From the NCBI GenBank assembly GCA_028866785.1, contig JAGWHN010000003.1:3530-67529 (forward strand): a stretch of DNA of 64,000 nt, given 5' to 3'. The notes under the pieces were generated by a model. It made no database searches, had not been told where the DNA came from, and saw nothing but the letters and a program-made list of their open reading frames with translations. Positions 52,695-60,696 of the stretch are shown piece after piece (positions within the stretch are counted from its first letter, which is position 1; each line of letters starts with the position of its first letter). Source of the DNA: Microcaldota archaeon. GTDB lineage: Archaea; Micrarchaeota; Micrarchaeia; Micrarchaeales; CABMGC01. Position numbers and translations under genes: made by a program.

Positions 52695-53174
52695 ATGATA
52701 AACAAGGGGATGAGCGCCACGGAAGTGATAGAGCGCCTCGGGCTTTCGAGAAAGAAGATCTCACTGGGATTTGTTTCACTGGGGATTGTGATATTCCTTG
52801 CCCTATTTTGCCTTGAGCTTATGGTTAATTTGATAAGCACCATAACAGGAGTGACAATCAACACAAATGTGGATCTGCTTTTGTCATCTGCGCCGCTTTG
52901 GTTCTTTATCTTCACATCAGTGATTGCACCGATAAACGAGGAGATCTTCTTCAGGGGATTCTTGGTCCCGAGGCTTGGCATTGTGGTGAGCGCCGTCATA
53001 TTCGGGCTAATGCACGCAAGCTATAACTCCTCCTTTGGGATTGAGATAATAGCGGCGATAATATTTGGTCTGGTTGCGGGATACGTCTTCAAGAAAACAA
53101 ACTCGCTCTATCCTTCGATCGTCGCCCACATACTACTCAATACCCTTGCGGTTCTTGCGTTCGCAGTGATCTAA
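52695..53174 (+). CDS. CPBP-family intramembrane metalloprotease; coding probably begins upstream of this ATG
   Basis: A CAAX-protease/bacteriocin-processing-like enzyme. Motif 1 'APINEEIFFRG' (EExxxR), motif 2 'FGLMHASY' (FxxxH) and motif 3 'VAHILLNT' are complete. The first canonical start gives 159 residues with only part of the usual helices. The same frame is open upstream to beyond the S27ae stop, and 52551-52694 encodes two convincing membrane helices ('YSIFLIIIILTFFVF', 'FYLTALLSLFFPFLALSWM'). No ATG, GTG or TTG occurs there; an ATT at 52551 or another rare start is the likely solution. Its stop overlaps the TrmJ-like ATG by one base. Confidence 0.88.
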   Translation: MINKGMSATEVIERLGLSRKKISLGFVSLGIVIFLALFCLELMVNLISTITGVTINTNVDLLLSSAPLWFFIFTSVIAPINEEIFFRGFLVPRLGIVVSAVIFGLMHASYNSSFGIEIIAAIIFGLVAGYVFKKTNSLYPSIVAHILLNTLAVLAFAVI

Positions 53175-53866
53175 TGATCCTAAAAGTCATAATCGTCTCC
53201 CCAAAATACCAAAACAACCTCGGTTACATTGCAAGAGTCTCAAGTAACTTTGGGGTCGAGCAGCTGCATCTTGTTAAGCCAAGGGCAAAGCTCAATGGGA
53301 AAGACACGATAATGTACTCAAAGCATGCGCGCAACCTAATTGAGGGAGCAAAGATCTATCCAGACTTCAAGAGCGCGATAAAGGATTGTGACCTTGTGGT
53401 TGGGACAACGGGCGTATTGCTAAAGGCAAGGTCAGATTTCAGAAAAGTGTATCTTCCGGAGCAGCTTGTCTCACAGTTAAAAAAAGTAGCGGGAAAGAAG
53501 ACAAGAGTCGCCCTTGCAATCGGAAGGGACGACACCGGCCTTTCAAAGGAAGAGATGGATATGTGTGATTTCCTCACATTCATCTCAACCAATCCGAAGT
53601 ACCCTGTTCTCAACATCTCTCACGCGCTTGGAATAATGCTCTATGTCCTTACTGATAAAAAGCTCGAGCAGAACCTTGCGCTCGACGAGTCAAACACCCC
53701 GAACAAGGCGGAGGTCGCAACTCTCTTCAAAATCTTCGATAAGCTCATTGAAAATAAAAGAATTAGAAACAGAAAAACCGTGAAGACGACCTTCAGGCGG
53801 ATAATCGCTCTCGCGCAGCCGACCCGAAGGGAGGTGCACGCGCTCATTACCGCCTTGAAGAAGTAA
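53174..53866 (+). CDS. SPOUT-class RNA methyltransferase, TrmJ-like
   Basis: Predicted 2'-O-methyltransferase of the SpoU branch, probably acting on tRNA position 32. Motif 1 'NNLGYIARVSSNFG', motif 2 'LAIGRDDTGLSKEE' and motif 3 'YPVLNISHALGIMLY' form the SAM-binding knot. 230 residues include a C-terminal helical extension as in TrmJ. An rRNA target cannot be excluded. It is translationally coupled to the CPBP protease. Confidence 0.88.
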   Translation: MILKVIIVSPKYQNNLGYIARVSSNFGVEQLHLVKPRAKLNGKDTIMYSKHARNLIEGAKIYPDFKSAIKDCDLVVGTTGVLLKARSDFRKVYLPEQLVSQLKKVAGKKTRVALAIGRDDTGLSKEEMDMCDFLTFISTNPKYPVLNISHALGIMLYVLTDKKLEQNLALDESNTPNKAEVATLFKIFDKLIENKRIRNRKTVKTTFRRIIALAQPTRREVHALITALKK

Positions 53867-53871
53867 AAAAC

Positions 53872-54243
53872 TTACTTCGAGGCCTTTCTCTTCTTGATTA
53901 TCTTTACCTTTGTTGGTGTGAGGATAATCCTTGACTCGTCGATCTGGGCGATGTCGCCGTTGATCTTGACAATGTATGCCTTGAGTCCCGTGATTATGTT
54001 GTTCCTCGTGTTTGGCCTCTTGTTAATCTCATCGATGTTCAAGAGAATGATGTTCTTCTTTGCAAGCTCATCCTGAATAAGCTTGACGTCCGCCTCGCTT
54101 GTTATCGAGACTGGCTTGATGTACATGTCAGCCGGCTCGTTGAGTATGTCAACGTTCTCCATCTCTGCTGATCCCATGTATTCCTCTATGCTGAGCTCCT
54201 TAGAAACTCCAAATGCTTGTCCTAGTTTGTCAAAAATTCCCAT
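53872..54243 (-). CDS. sepF: SepF-like membrane anchor of FtsZ
   Basis: 123 residues. The N-terminus 'MGIFDKLGQAFGVSKEL' is a membrane-binding amphipathic helix. A linker leads to the DUF552/SepF fold ('MYIKPVSITSEADVKLIQDE', 'KNIILLNID', 'ITGLKAYIVKINGDIAQID'). In archaea SepF tethers FtsZ to the membrane, replacing FtsA. Start at ATG 54243 rather than 54273. It is 3 kb from the two ftsZ genes, on the opposite strand. Confidence 0.93.
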   Translation of the reverse strand: MGIFDKLGQAFGVSKELSIEEYMGSAEMENVDILNEPADMYIKPVSITSEADVKLIQDELAKKNIILLNIDEINKRPNTRNNIITGLKAYIVKINGDIAQIDESRIILTPTKVKIIKKRKASK

Positions 54244-54362
54244 TTTGTTCACGGTCGCCGCTAAAACGGTCACTACAATATGAGAAGTAAATTATTTAAA
54301 TACTTTCCCTCGACGCCATGGCAGAAAATACCTGTTTTTGGCCCAAAAACGATAGTTTTGGA

Positions 54363-56477
54363 CTATTCAAAACGCACTTGGAGCATGATCTTTTTGGCAA
54401 TTTCGGGCCCAAAGAGCCTCTCAACTGTCTTGTCCATGCCTGGATTTCTCAAATCCGCCACCCTCTTTATCCCATTTGCGTGAAGTATCCTGGCCCTAAC
54501 CCGTCCGACCTGCTCTAATTGCACAAGGTCAAGCAGCTCCTTTTTGATTCCGTACCTGACCCTGACGCGAAGCTCAATTAGGTCCACTGCGCTTATCCTC
54601 ATTATCTTTGCAATCTCCGCGGCGGAGTAGAGCATCCAGTCCGCATTTGTCATCTTTGTGAAGAGCGCCCCTGGCGTTGTTCCATACTTCTTCACAAGCT
54701 CTGGTTCGCCCTTCTCATCTATCCAGTCCTTAATCATCAGCGCCGTGCTGAAAGGTTTTTCAGGAGAGAAGTAAAAGTCCTCAATCTCGTCTCCCTCCAC
54801 ATTCGAGGCGAGCAGGCTATTGTAGTAGACAAACTTGTCCTCAGCCTCCTCCGTCACCTTCATGTGCGGCTTCATCTCTATCGTATTTGCAATCATGAAA
54901 AGGCTCCCGACCTCATCCCTCTCCTTGACCAGCATGTTCATTATTTTCTTTGCCGAAAGCGGATCGATGTAGAGCTCGGAGACTCTTGCCCCGAGTCTTG
55001 TTGCCTTGTATGTGCCTGCCTTCTTCTCAATAAATCCCCATCCTGCGAGCTCGTCAAGCACCTTTGCTATGTTGTGATTAATCTCTCGCATGCTTGAATA
55101 CTGGTATCCATAGAAAGTCTCCGAAAAGAAGTTTGCAATCGCCTCCTCGCTCCTTAGGAACTCTGTTGCAATGAATGCGAGCACATGCGTCCTCAACACC
55201 GGTAGGATTCCAAGGCTTGAGTCAATCGGCTCAAGCTCCGCATCGATGTACTTTTGGTATAAGTCGAGTATCTCCCCCCTTGCCCTTGCGATTAGAAGCG
55301 CCCTTCCTTCTGTATCATATTTCGGACGGCCCGCCCTTCCAAAGAGCTGCGTCACCTCATTTGCGCTTATCTTTTCTGGCCCGTTGTCCCCGTACCTTGT
55401 TGTGTCCCTCACCAAAACGGTGTGCGCCGGCAGGTTCACCCCGAGCCCGAGCGTCGTTGTGGAGCAGACCACCTTTATCAGATTGTTCTTGAATGCATTT
55501 TCGACCTCCTTTCGCTGGTCATTGACAAGTCCGCTGTGATGGAACGCCGCTCCGTTCTCAATTGTCTTCGAAAGCTTCTCGCACTGGGCTGTCGGCTTGC
55601 TAAGAGCATTTAGTACCTTCTTGCTAACATCAGCAAGCCTCTCTTTCTCAATCTGCTTTAGGTACTCCTTCACCACTTTCTGCATCTTCTCCGCCCCTGC
55701 CTCGGCGTTTCGCTTCGTCGAGTAGAAGATTATTATCTGCTTGTTGCGTGCAAGCACGTCCTCCACTATCCTTATCTCGGAGAGCTTGCTTTTTCCCGCA
55801 AGGCTCTCCTCTGCGTCCCTGTAGTATGCCTTGTCCTCAAGCACGATCCCTTTCTCAAGCTTTATCGGGCGGTACTCGCTCTCGACCAGCTTTGCGCCCA
55901 GCCACTTTGAGATGTCTTCTGCATTGCCTATTGTGGCGCTGAGCGCGACAAACTGCGTTTCCCTGCAAAGGCGCTTTAGCTTTGTGATGAGAATCTCAAG
56001 TGTAGGCCCCCTTCCCGATTCCCCGATCATGTGGACCTCGTCAAAGACTATGCATCCCACGCTTTCGAGCCAGTTTATCCCGTGCCTAATGAGGCTGTCT
56101 AGCTTCTCGGTCGAGGCAAAGACCATGTCGTACTTGGAGAGCCATGGGTCAAGCGAGTCAAGCTCGCCAATTGACATCGCGCTCTTGAGGTACGGGTACG
56201 CAAGCTTGAACTCTTCATATTTCTCGCTCACAAGCGCTCGCATCGGTGCAACGTAAATCGCCTTCTTTCCTTTTCCCAAAACAGACTTTATCATCCCCAT
56301 CTCCGCAATCAGCGTCTTTCCGCTTGCGGTCGGAGATGCGATCACCAGATTCTCGCCCTTTAGCAGCCCTGCCTTCACCGCAAGCTCCTGCGGAGGGGTC
56401 AGCTGCTTAATTCCGCGCTCAGAAAATGATTCAAGAAGCTCGTTTGGCACCTGGCCCTTGAGCTCTGTGATAAGCAT
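54363..56477 (-). CDS. hel308: Hel308/Ski2-like superfamily 2 DNA helicase
   Basis: Predicted 3'-5' helicase for stalled replication forks. Motifs in order: Q-motif region 'LTPPQELAV', I 'ASPTASGKTLIAE', II 'DEVH', III 'ALSATIGN', IV-VI 'IIIFYSTKRN', 'TTTLGLGVNLPA' and 'QLFGRAGRPKYD'. A winged-helix and ratchet follow. The HhH-like end ('LEQVGRVRARILHANGI') is typical of Hel308. 704 residues from ATG 56477; an ATG 15 bases earlier is in frame. AAATATT sits 25 bases before the chosen start, fitting a leaderless transcript. Confidence 0.93.
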   Translation of the reverse strand: MLITELKGQVPNELLESFSERGIKQLTPPQELAVKAGLLKGENLVIASPTASGKTLIAEMGMIKSVLGKGKKAIYVAPMRALVSEKYEEFKLAYPYLKSAMSIGELDSLDPWLSKYDMVFASTEKLDSLIRHGINWLESVGCIVFDEVHMIGESGRGPTLEILITKLKRLCRETQFVALSATIGNAEDISKWLGAKLVESEYRPIKLEKGIVLEDKAYYRDAEESLAGKSKLSEIRIVEDVLARNKQIIIFYSTKRNAEAGAEKMQKVVKEYLKQIEKERLADVSKKVLNALSKPTAQCEKLSKTIENGAAFHHSGLVNDQRKEVENAFKNNLIKVVCSTTTLGLGVNLPAHTVLVRDTTRYGDNGPEKISANEVTQLFGRAGRPKYDTEGRALLIARARGEILDLYQKYIDAELEPIDSSLGILPVLRTHVLAFIATEFLRSEEAIANFFSETFYGYQYSSMREINHNIAKVLDELAGWGFIEKKAGTYKATRLGARVSELYIDPLSAKKIMNMLVKERDEVGSLFMIANTIEMKPHMKVTEEAEDKFVYYNSLLASNVEGDEIEDFYFSPEKPFSTALMIKDWIDEKGEPELVKKYGTTPGALFTKMTNADWMLYSAAEIAKIMRISAVDLIELRVRVRYGIKKELLDLVQLEQVGRVRARILHANGIKRVADLRNPGMDKTVERLFGPEIAKKIMLQVRFE

Positions 56478-56582
56478 AATGCCATTTGGCATCTTGCAAT
56501 ATTTAGTTTTTCAGTTGGGCCCCTTCCCGAACCATAAAGCAAGGTATTTAAAATAAAAGAGCAATTCTTACTCGGTGCTCAA

Positions 56583-56936
56583 TTGCTAATCGGAATAAAG
56601 AGGATCTACGACAAGCCTGACATAACAGATGGGCAGAGGATCCTGGTCGATAGGCTCTGGCCAAGGGGAGTGAAGAAGAGCACCTCAAACATAGACCTTT
56701 GGCTAAAGGAGGTTGCGCCTAGCGACGAGCTAAGGAAGTGGTTCTCGCACGAAACCGAAAAGTGGGAGGAGTTCAAGCGAAGATACAAGACGGAGCTTGA
56801 CTCAAACAAGGCGTTCAAGGAGCTGCTGAAGACCGTCAAGGAATCGGATGTCACGTTTGTGTTTGCGGCAAAGGATGTTGAGCACAACAACGCGGTTGCG
56901 CTTGCCGAATTCGTCAGGACAGCGCTTAGTGGATGA
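56583..56936 (+). CDS. DUF488-family protein (YeaO-like)
   Basis: 117 residues, function unestablished. 'IKRIYDKPDITDGQRILVDR' followed by 'LWPRG', then 'WLKEVAPSDELRKWF', matches DUF488 closely. The fold is thought to bind nucleic acid or a nucleotide, but evidence is thin. The start is TTG 56583. The 3' end overlaps the opposite-strand gene at 56926 by 11 bases. It lies outside the suf operon. Confidence 0.9.
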   Translation: MLIGIKRIYDKPDITDGQRILVDRLWPRGVKKSTSNIDLWLKEVAPSDELRKWFSHETEKWEEFKRRYKTELDSNKAFKELLKTVKESDVTFVFAAKDVEHNNAVALAEFVRTALSG

Positions 56937-57408
56937 GCCTGCTCTCCCTTTTCACTATGAATCCCGCATCCTTCAGAGTGCTTCCCCTCTTTTCTATCTT
57001 GAACGGGTTTATCTGGCTCGATCCATTTACCACAAGGTCGGCCAGTATCTTTAACACGGTGAATCTCTCCTCGAGCGTGAGCGACTCAGCATCTATCTCC
57101 TGGTTTATGAGCTCCGTCGTCTCGCTGTTCTTCCTGTTCTCTGTGAAGTTGTGGAAGAAGTATCGCGTGTTGTAGCTGCTTATGAGTTCGTCAAGCACCC
57201 TGAGCCTAGTTGGCTCCAAATCCCTCTCAATGTGCCTGTATGCGCCCCTGGCGATGTCAAGCATCTGAACCATCCTTGTCCTCTCAAACCTCTGTGAGGT
57301 AAGCTTGTACACCCAGTTTTTTTGGGTCGAGTCAAATCCCATCTCGTCCATCGTCTTCTTCAGCTGGACATGGCTGGGATCTTCTCGTTTCATCTTCTCT
57401 AAGACCAT
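56926..57408 (-). CDS. Uncharacterised cysteine-free protein, last gene of the suf operon
   Basis: 160 residues with no recognised family. No cysteine occurs anywhere, so it is not a SufU/IscU scaffold or a SufE. It is mostly helical, with basic and acidic patches ('QRFERTRMVQMLDIARGAYR', 'SLTLEERFTVLKILADLVVN'). It begins on the base after the sufS stop codon, so cotranscription is almost certain. A role in regulating or docking SufS is possible but only by context. Confidence 0.72.
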   Translation of the reverse strand: MVLEKMKREDPSHVQLKKTMDEMGFDSTQKNWVYKLTSQRFERTRMVQMLDIARGAYRHIERDLEPTRLRVLDELISSYNTRYFFHNFTENRKNSETTELINQEIDAESLTLEERFTVLKILADLVVNGSSQINPFKIEKRGSTLKDAGFIVKRESRLIH

Positions 57409-58653
57409 CTATTCATCCTTGGAGAACATCTTCTTTGCCTTGCCTATCGCATTAATCGCAATGTCTATCTCCTCTTCATTGTTGTAGATGTAGAAGCTCA
57501 TTCTTGAAACTGCTGTCTCATTTAGCACGCCCCTAACAAGCGGCATTGCGCAGTGGTGTCCGCTTCTTATTGCAACTCCCTCGCTGTTAAGGACCTCCGC
57601 AGCATCATGCGGGTGCACTCCCTTTATCGTAAATGAGATCACCCCGAGCCGCGAATCAAGATGCTCAATGCCTGGCCCATGGACCTTGATGTAATCAAGG
57701 CTGGCTAGTTTTTCAAGCGCGTATTTTGTCACCTTCTTTTCGTGCTCATGGACATTTTCCATCCCGAGCTTCTTTAGGTACTTTACTGCTGCCCCGAGCC
57801 CTATTGCGCCCTCTATATTTTGCGTCCCCGCCTCAAATTTCCAAGGCAAATCGTTCCATGTGCTCTCCTGAAGCTCAACGCTCCGTATCATGTCCCCTCC
57901 GCCAAAGAGCGGGTTCATCCTGTCTAAAATCTCCTCCTTTGCATAAAGCACTCCTATTCCCGAAGGCCCTAGCATCTTGTGCGAGGAGAATGCGAAGAAA
58001 TCGCACCCGATCTCTTTCACATTTACCGGAATGTGCGGCACGGATTGAGCCCCGTCCACCAAGACCACTGCCCCCGCATCATGCGCAAGCTTTGTGAGAA
58101 GCGCCGCATCGTTTATCGTTCCAAGAACATTGGATGCGTGAGTGAATGCAACTATCCTTGGCTTTCTTTGCAGCTTTTTCTTGTAGTCCTCGATATCAAT
58201 CTGCATCTGCGAATCAAGCTCAATGTATTCAAGGGCTGCTCCCTTCCTCTTTGCAAGCATCTGCCATGGGACGAGGTTGCTGTGGTGCTCCATCTTGCTT
58301 ATCAAGATGCAATCTCCCTGCCCTATGTTGTCGTTCCCCCAGCTAAGCGCGACGAGGTTTATCGCCTCTGTAGTGTTCCTGACATAAATTATCTCAATCC
58401 CTTTCTTTGCGTGTATGAATTTTGCAATCCTCTCCTTTGAGTCGAGGTATCCTGCTGTTGCCTCCTCCGAAATCTTGTAGATCGCCCTGTGTATGTTTGA
58501 GTTGTAGGTCTTGTAGTATTTGCTTATCGCATTTATTACCTGCCTTGGCTTCTGGGAGGTCGAGGCGCTGTCAAGGTAGACAAGCCTCTTTCCGTCCATC
58601 TCGGTCTTCAGTATCGGGAAATCCCTCCTTATTTTCTCAACATCAATTTCCAT
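57409..58653 (-). CDS. sufS: Cysteine desulfurase SufS
   Basis: A PLP enzyme that takes sulfur from cysteine for Fe-S assembly. 414 residues. The PLP lysine lies in 'FFAFSSHKMLGPSGIG', the mobile catalytic Cys in 'RSGHHCAMPLVRG', and 'DSASTSQKP' near the N-terminus binds the cofactor. This is the SufS (group II) class. No SufE or SufU gene is adjacent. It lies two bases behind sufC. Confidence 0.97.
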   Translation of the reverse strand: MEIDVEKIRRDFPILKTEMDGKRLVYLDSASTSQKPRQVINAISKYYKTYNSNIHRAIYKISEEATAGYLDSKERIAKFIHAKKGIEIIYVRNTTEAINLVALSWGNDNIGQGDCILISKMEHHSNLVPWQMLAKRKGAALEYIELDSQMQIDIEDYKKKLQRKPRIVAFTHASNVLGTINDAALLTKLAHDAGAVVLVDGAQSVPHIPVNVKEIGCDFFAFSSHKMLGPSGIGVLYAKEEILDRMNPLFGGGDMIRSVELQESTWNDLPWKFEAGTQNIEGAIGLGAAVKYLKKLGMENVHEHEKKVTKYALEKLASLDYIKVHGPGIEHLDSRLGVISFTIKGVHPHDAAEVLNSEGVAIRSGHHCAMPLVRGVLNETAVSRMSFYIYNNEEEIDIAINAIGKAKKMFSKDE

Positions 58654-58655
58654 TT

Positions 58656-59396
58656 CTACACCTTTTTGGTGAAGGATTCGTATCCTTCCTTCTCAAGCTT
58701 TTCAATCAGGTCAGTTGACCCCTCTGCGACAATTTTGCCCTCGCTCATCACGTGCACAAACTGTGGCTTCATATATGAGAGGATCCTGCTGTAGTGGGTT
58801 ATTATCAAAAGCGACATCTTGTGCTTTGCAGCAATCTCGTTTATGTTTTCTGCGACCACTTTTATCGCGTCAATGTCAAGCCCGCTGTCCGGCTCGTCTA
58901 GTATTGCGACATTCGGGCTCATCACCGCAAGCTGCAGTATCTCCGCCTTCTTCTTCTCTCCGCCTGAGAAACCCTGGTTGAGCGACCTTCCCACGATTCC
59001 GTTTGTGATCTTCAGTTTCTCGGTAAGATCCTTGATATCGCCCATGAACTTGTTCACATCCACATCTCCCTGCACGACCGACCTCTTTGCGGTGTGCAGG
59101 AAATTGACAAAGCCAACTCCCTCTATCTCTATTGGATTTTGGAACTGCAAAAATATTCCCAGTTTTGCCCTTTTGTCCGCGCTCATTCCCGTGATGTCCG
59201 TGCCGTCCGCAAGTATCTCGCCCTTTGTGACCTTAAGCCTTGGATGCCCCATTATTGTCTTTGCAAGGGTGCTCTTCCCGGAGCCGTTTGGCCCCATTAT
59301 CACGTGAAACTCCCCTTCTCCTATCTTCAGGTTGACGCCCTTGACTATCTCCTTGTCCTCTATGTTTACGTGCAGTTCTTTTATTTCCAAATCCAT
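58656..59396 (-). CDS. sufC: SUF complex ATPase SufC
   Basis: An ABC-type ATPase that drives SufB-SufD rearrangement. 246 residues from ATG 59396, one base after the sufD stop. Walker A is '[14 protein letters not shown]', the signature is 'NQGFSGGEKKKAEI', and Walker B is 'VAILDEPDSGLDIDA'. The longer frame to 59462 overlaps sufD and is not used. Confidence 0.97.
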   Translation of the reverse strand: MDLEIKELHVNIEDKEIVKGVNLKIGEGEFHVIMGPNGSGKSTLAKTIMGHPRLKVTKGEILADGTDITGMSADKRAKLGIFLQFQNPIEIEGVGFVNFLHTAKRSVVQGDVDVNKFMGDIKDLTEKLKITNGIVGRSLNQGFSGGEKKKAEILQLAVMSPNVAILDEPDSGLDIDAIKVVAENINEIAAKHKMSLLIITHYSRILSYMKPQFVHVMSEGKIVAEGSTDLIEKLEKEGYESFTKKV

Positions 59397-59397
59397 T

Positions 59398-60687
59398 CTA
59401 CTCTCCTCTGTATTTGTAATGCCCCTTGAATATGCTTGAGCTCTTCTGGACCGTCCCTGCAAGCCAGAGGCTCTCCGTTGTCACCTTTGGCATGGTCCCG
59501 AATTCCTTTGTGGTGACCTTCTCGTTGATTATGCTTGCCACGATCTCCCTGACCATAACATCGTCTATCTTCCCTATTATTCCCGCAATGAACCCGTTAA
59601 TCACCATCTTTTTTGCCTCTATCTCGCTTGCCCCCCTTGACATGAGGTAAAATATGGACTCCTCGTCTATCGGCGCAGTGGCGGATGAGTGCGTTGCCTT
59701 TACATCGCTGTTTCCGATGCTCATGCTCGGTATCGAATCCAGATGGGCGGTCTTGTCAAGCACTATTCCCCTTTCGTTCACGTATGATCTTGAGCCTGCA
59801 GCGTCCTTTAGTATCGAGGCATACCCCTTGAGCAGGCAGACCGATTTATCCATCAAAACTGCCTTTGACTCTAAAACCGCATTTGAATTTTTGGCAGTGT
59901 TGATTACGTTTGTCGAAATATCCATCTTCTGCTCCCCTGCGCTCACGATCAGCTCGTTAACCTCCGCATCTGCCTCCAGCCCGCATGAATCTACCTTGTT
60001 TCTCGCCCTTGTGAACGTTCCTCCGCAGTAGACAAAGTTGACCTTCACATTGCTCCTCTCCCCCCCCCTGATCTTTGCCCATCCAAGCGCAAGGGTATTC
60101 TTGTCCTCGTTGTGCACGATGTTTATTTCCGCAGCTGCATACTTCTCCGCTGTTATCTCGTGCAGGGCCCCGAGAAGCGACTGGTCCGTAGTGCTTGAGG
60201 TGTAGCACTCAAACAAGTTGAGCTTCGCCCCCTCGCCTATTTTCACCAGGACCTGGACCGGAAGCGGCGAGGTTGTGTTGACAAAGAGAAGATTTAACTT
60301 TGCCGTCGTTCCCTTCGGCACGTCAATTATCACTGTCCTGCTTGAGTATGCCTGAAGGAATGCGGCAATCTTGTCCTCAGAGCTCTTTGTCATCAGCCCG
60401 TTAATAATATCGGAATCAAGCCCCTGGGATTTGATTACCTTGATGTTCTTTGAGTCGACCATCTCTCCGTTGCTCCAGAAAATCGCCTCGAATTTTCTCT
60501 CAAGGCTTGAAATGACGTCCTTTATCTGGTTTTGTGGGCTCATCTGCGCAGGCTTTTGGCTTGCGATTAGATTTCCCATCGCCTCAAGCGGCATCGCCAC
60601 GAAGTACCTCTTGTAGAGCTCGTCGGTCTCCTCGGGCAGCGTCCTAAACTGCTCTAGCGCCTGTGCAACAAATGCATTGTACTCCAT
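59398..60687 (-). CDS. sufD: SUF scaffold-associated protein SufD
   Basis: A beta-helix partner of SufB. 429 residues. An N-terminal helical part is followed by the parallel beta-helix core ('VLESKAVLMDKSVCLLKGYA') and the conserved C-terminal 'THSSATAPIDEESIFYLMSR'. Gene order after the HTH regulator is sufB-sufD-sufC-sufS rather than the common sufBCD or sufCBD. A nine-base gap follows sufB. Confidence 0.94.
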   Translation of the reverse strand: MEYNAFVAQALEQFRTLPEETDELYKRYFVAMPLEAMGNLIASQKPAQMSPQNQIKDVISSLERKFEAIFWSNGEMVDSKNIKVIKSQGLDSDIINGLMTKSSEDKIAAFLQAYSSRTVIIDVPKGTTAKLNLLFVNTTSPLPVQVLVKIGEGAKLNLFECYTSSTTDQSLLGALHEITAEKYAAAEINIVHNEDKNTLALGWAKIRGGERSNVKVNFVYCGGTFTRARNKVDSCGLEADAEVNELIVSAGEQKMDISTNVINTAKNSNAVLESKAVLMDKSVCLLKGYASILKDAAGSRSYVNERGIVLDKTAHLDSIPSMSIGNSDVKATHSSATAPIDEESIFYLMSRGASEIEAKKMVINGFIAGIIGKIDDVMVREIVASIINEKVTTKEFGTMPKVTTESLWLAGTVQKSSSIFKGHYKYRGE

Positions 60688-60696
60688 GTGAAAACC

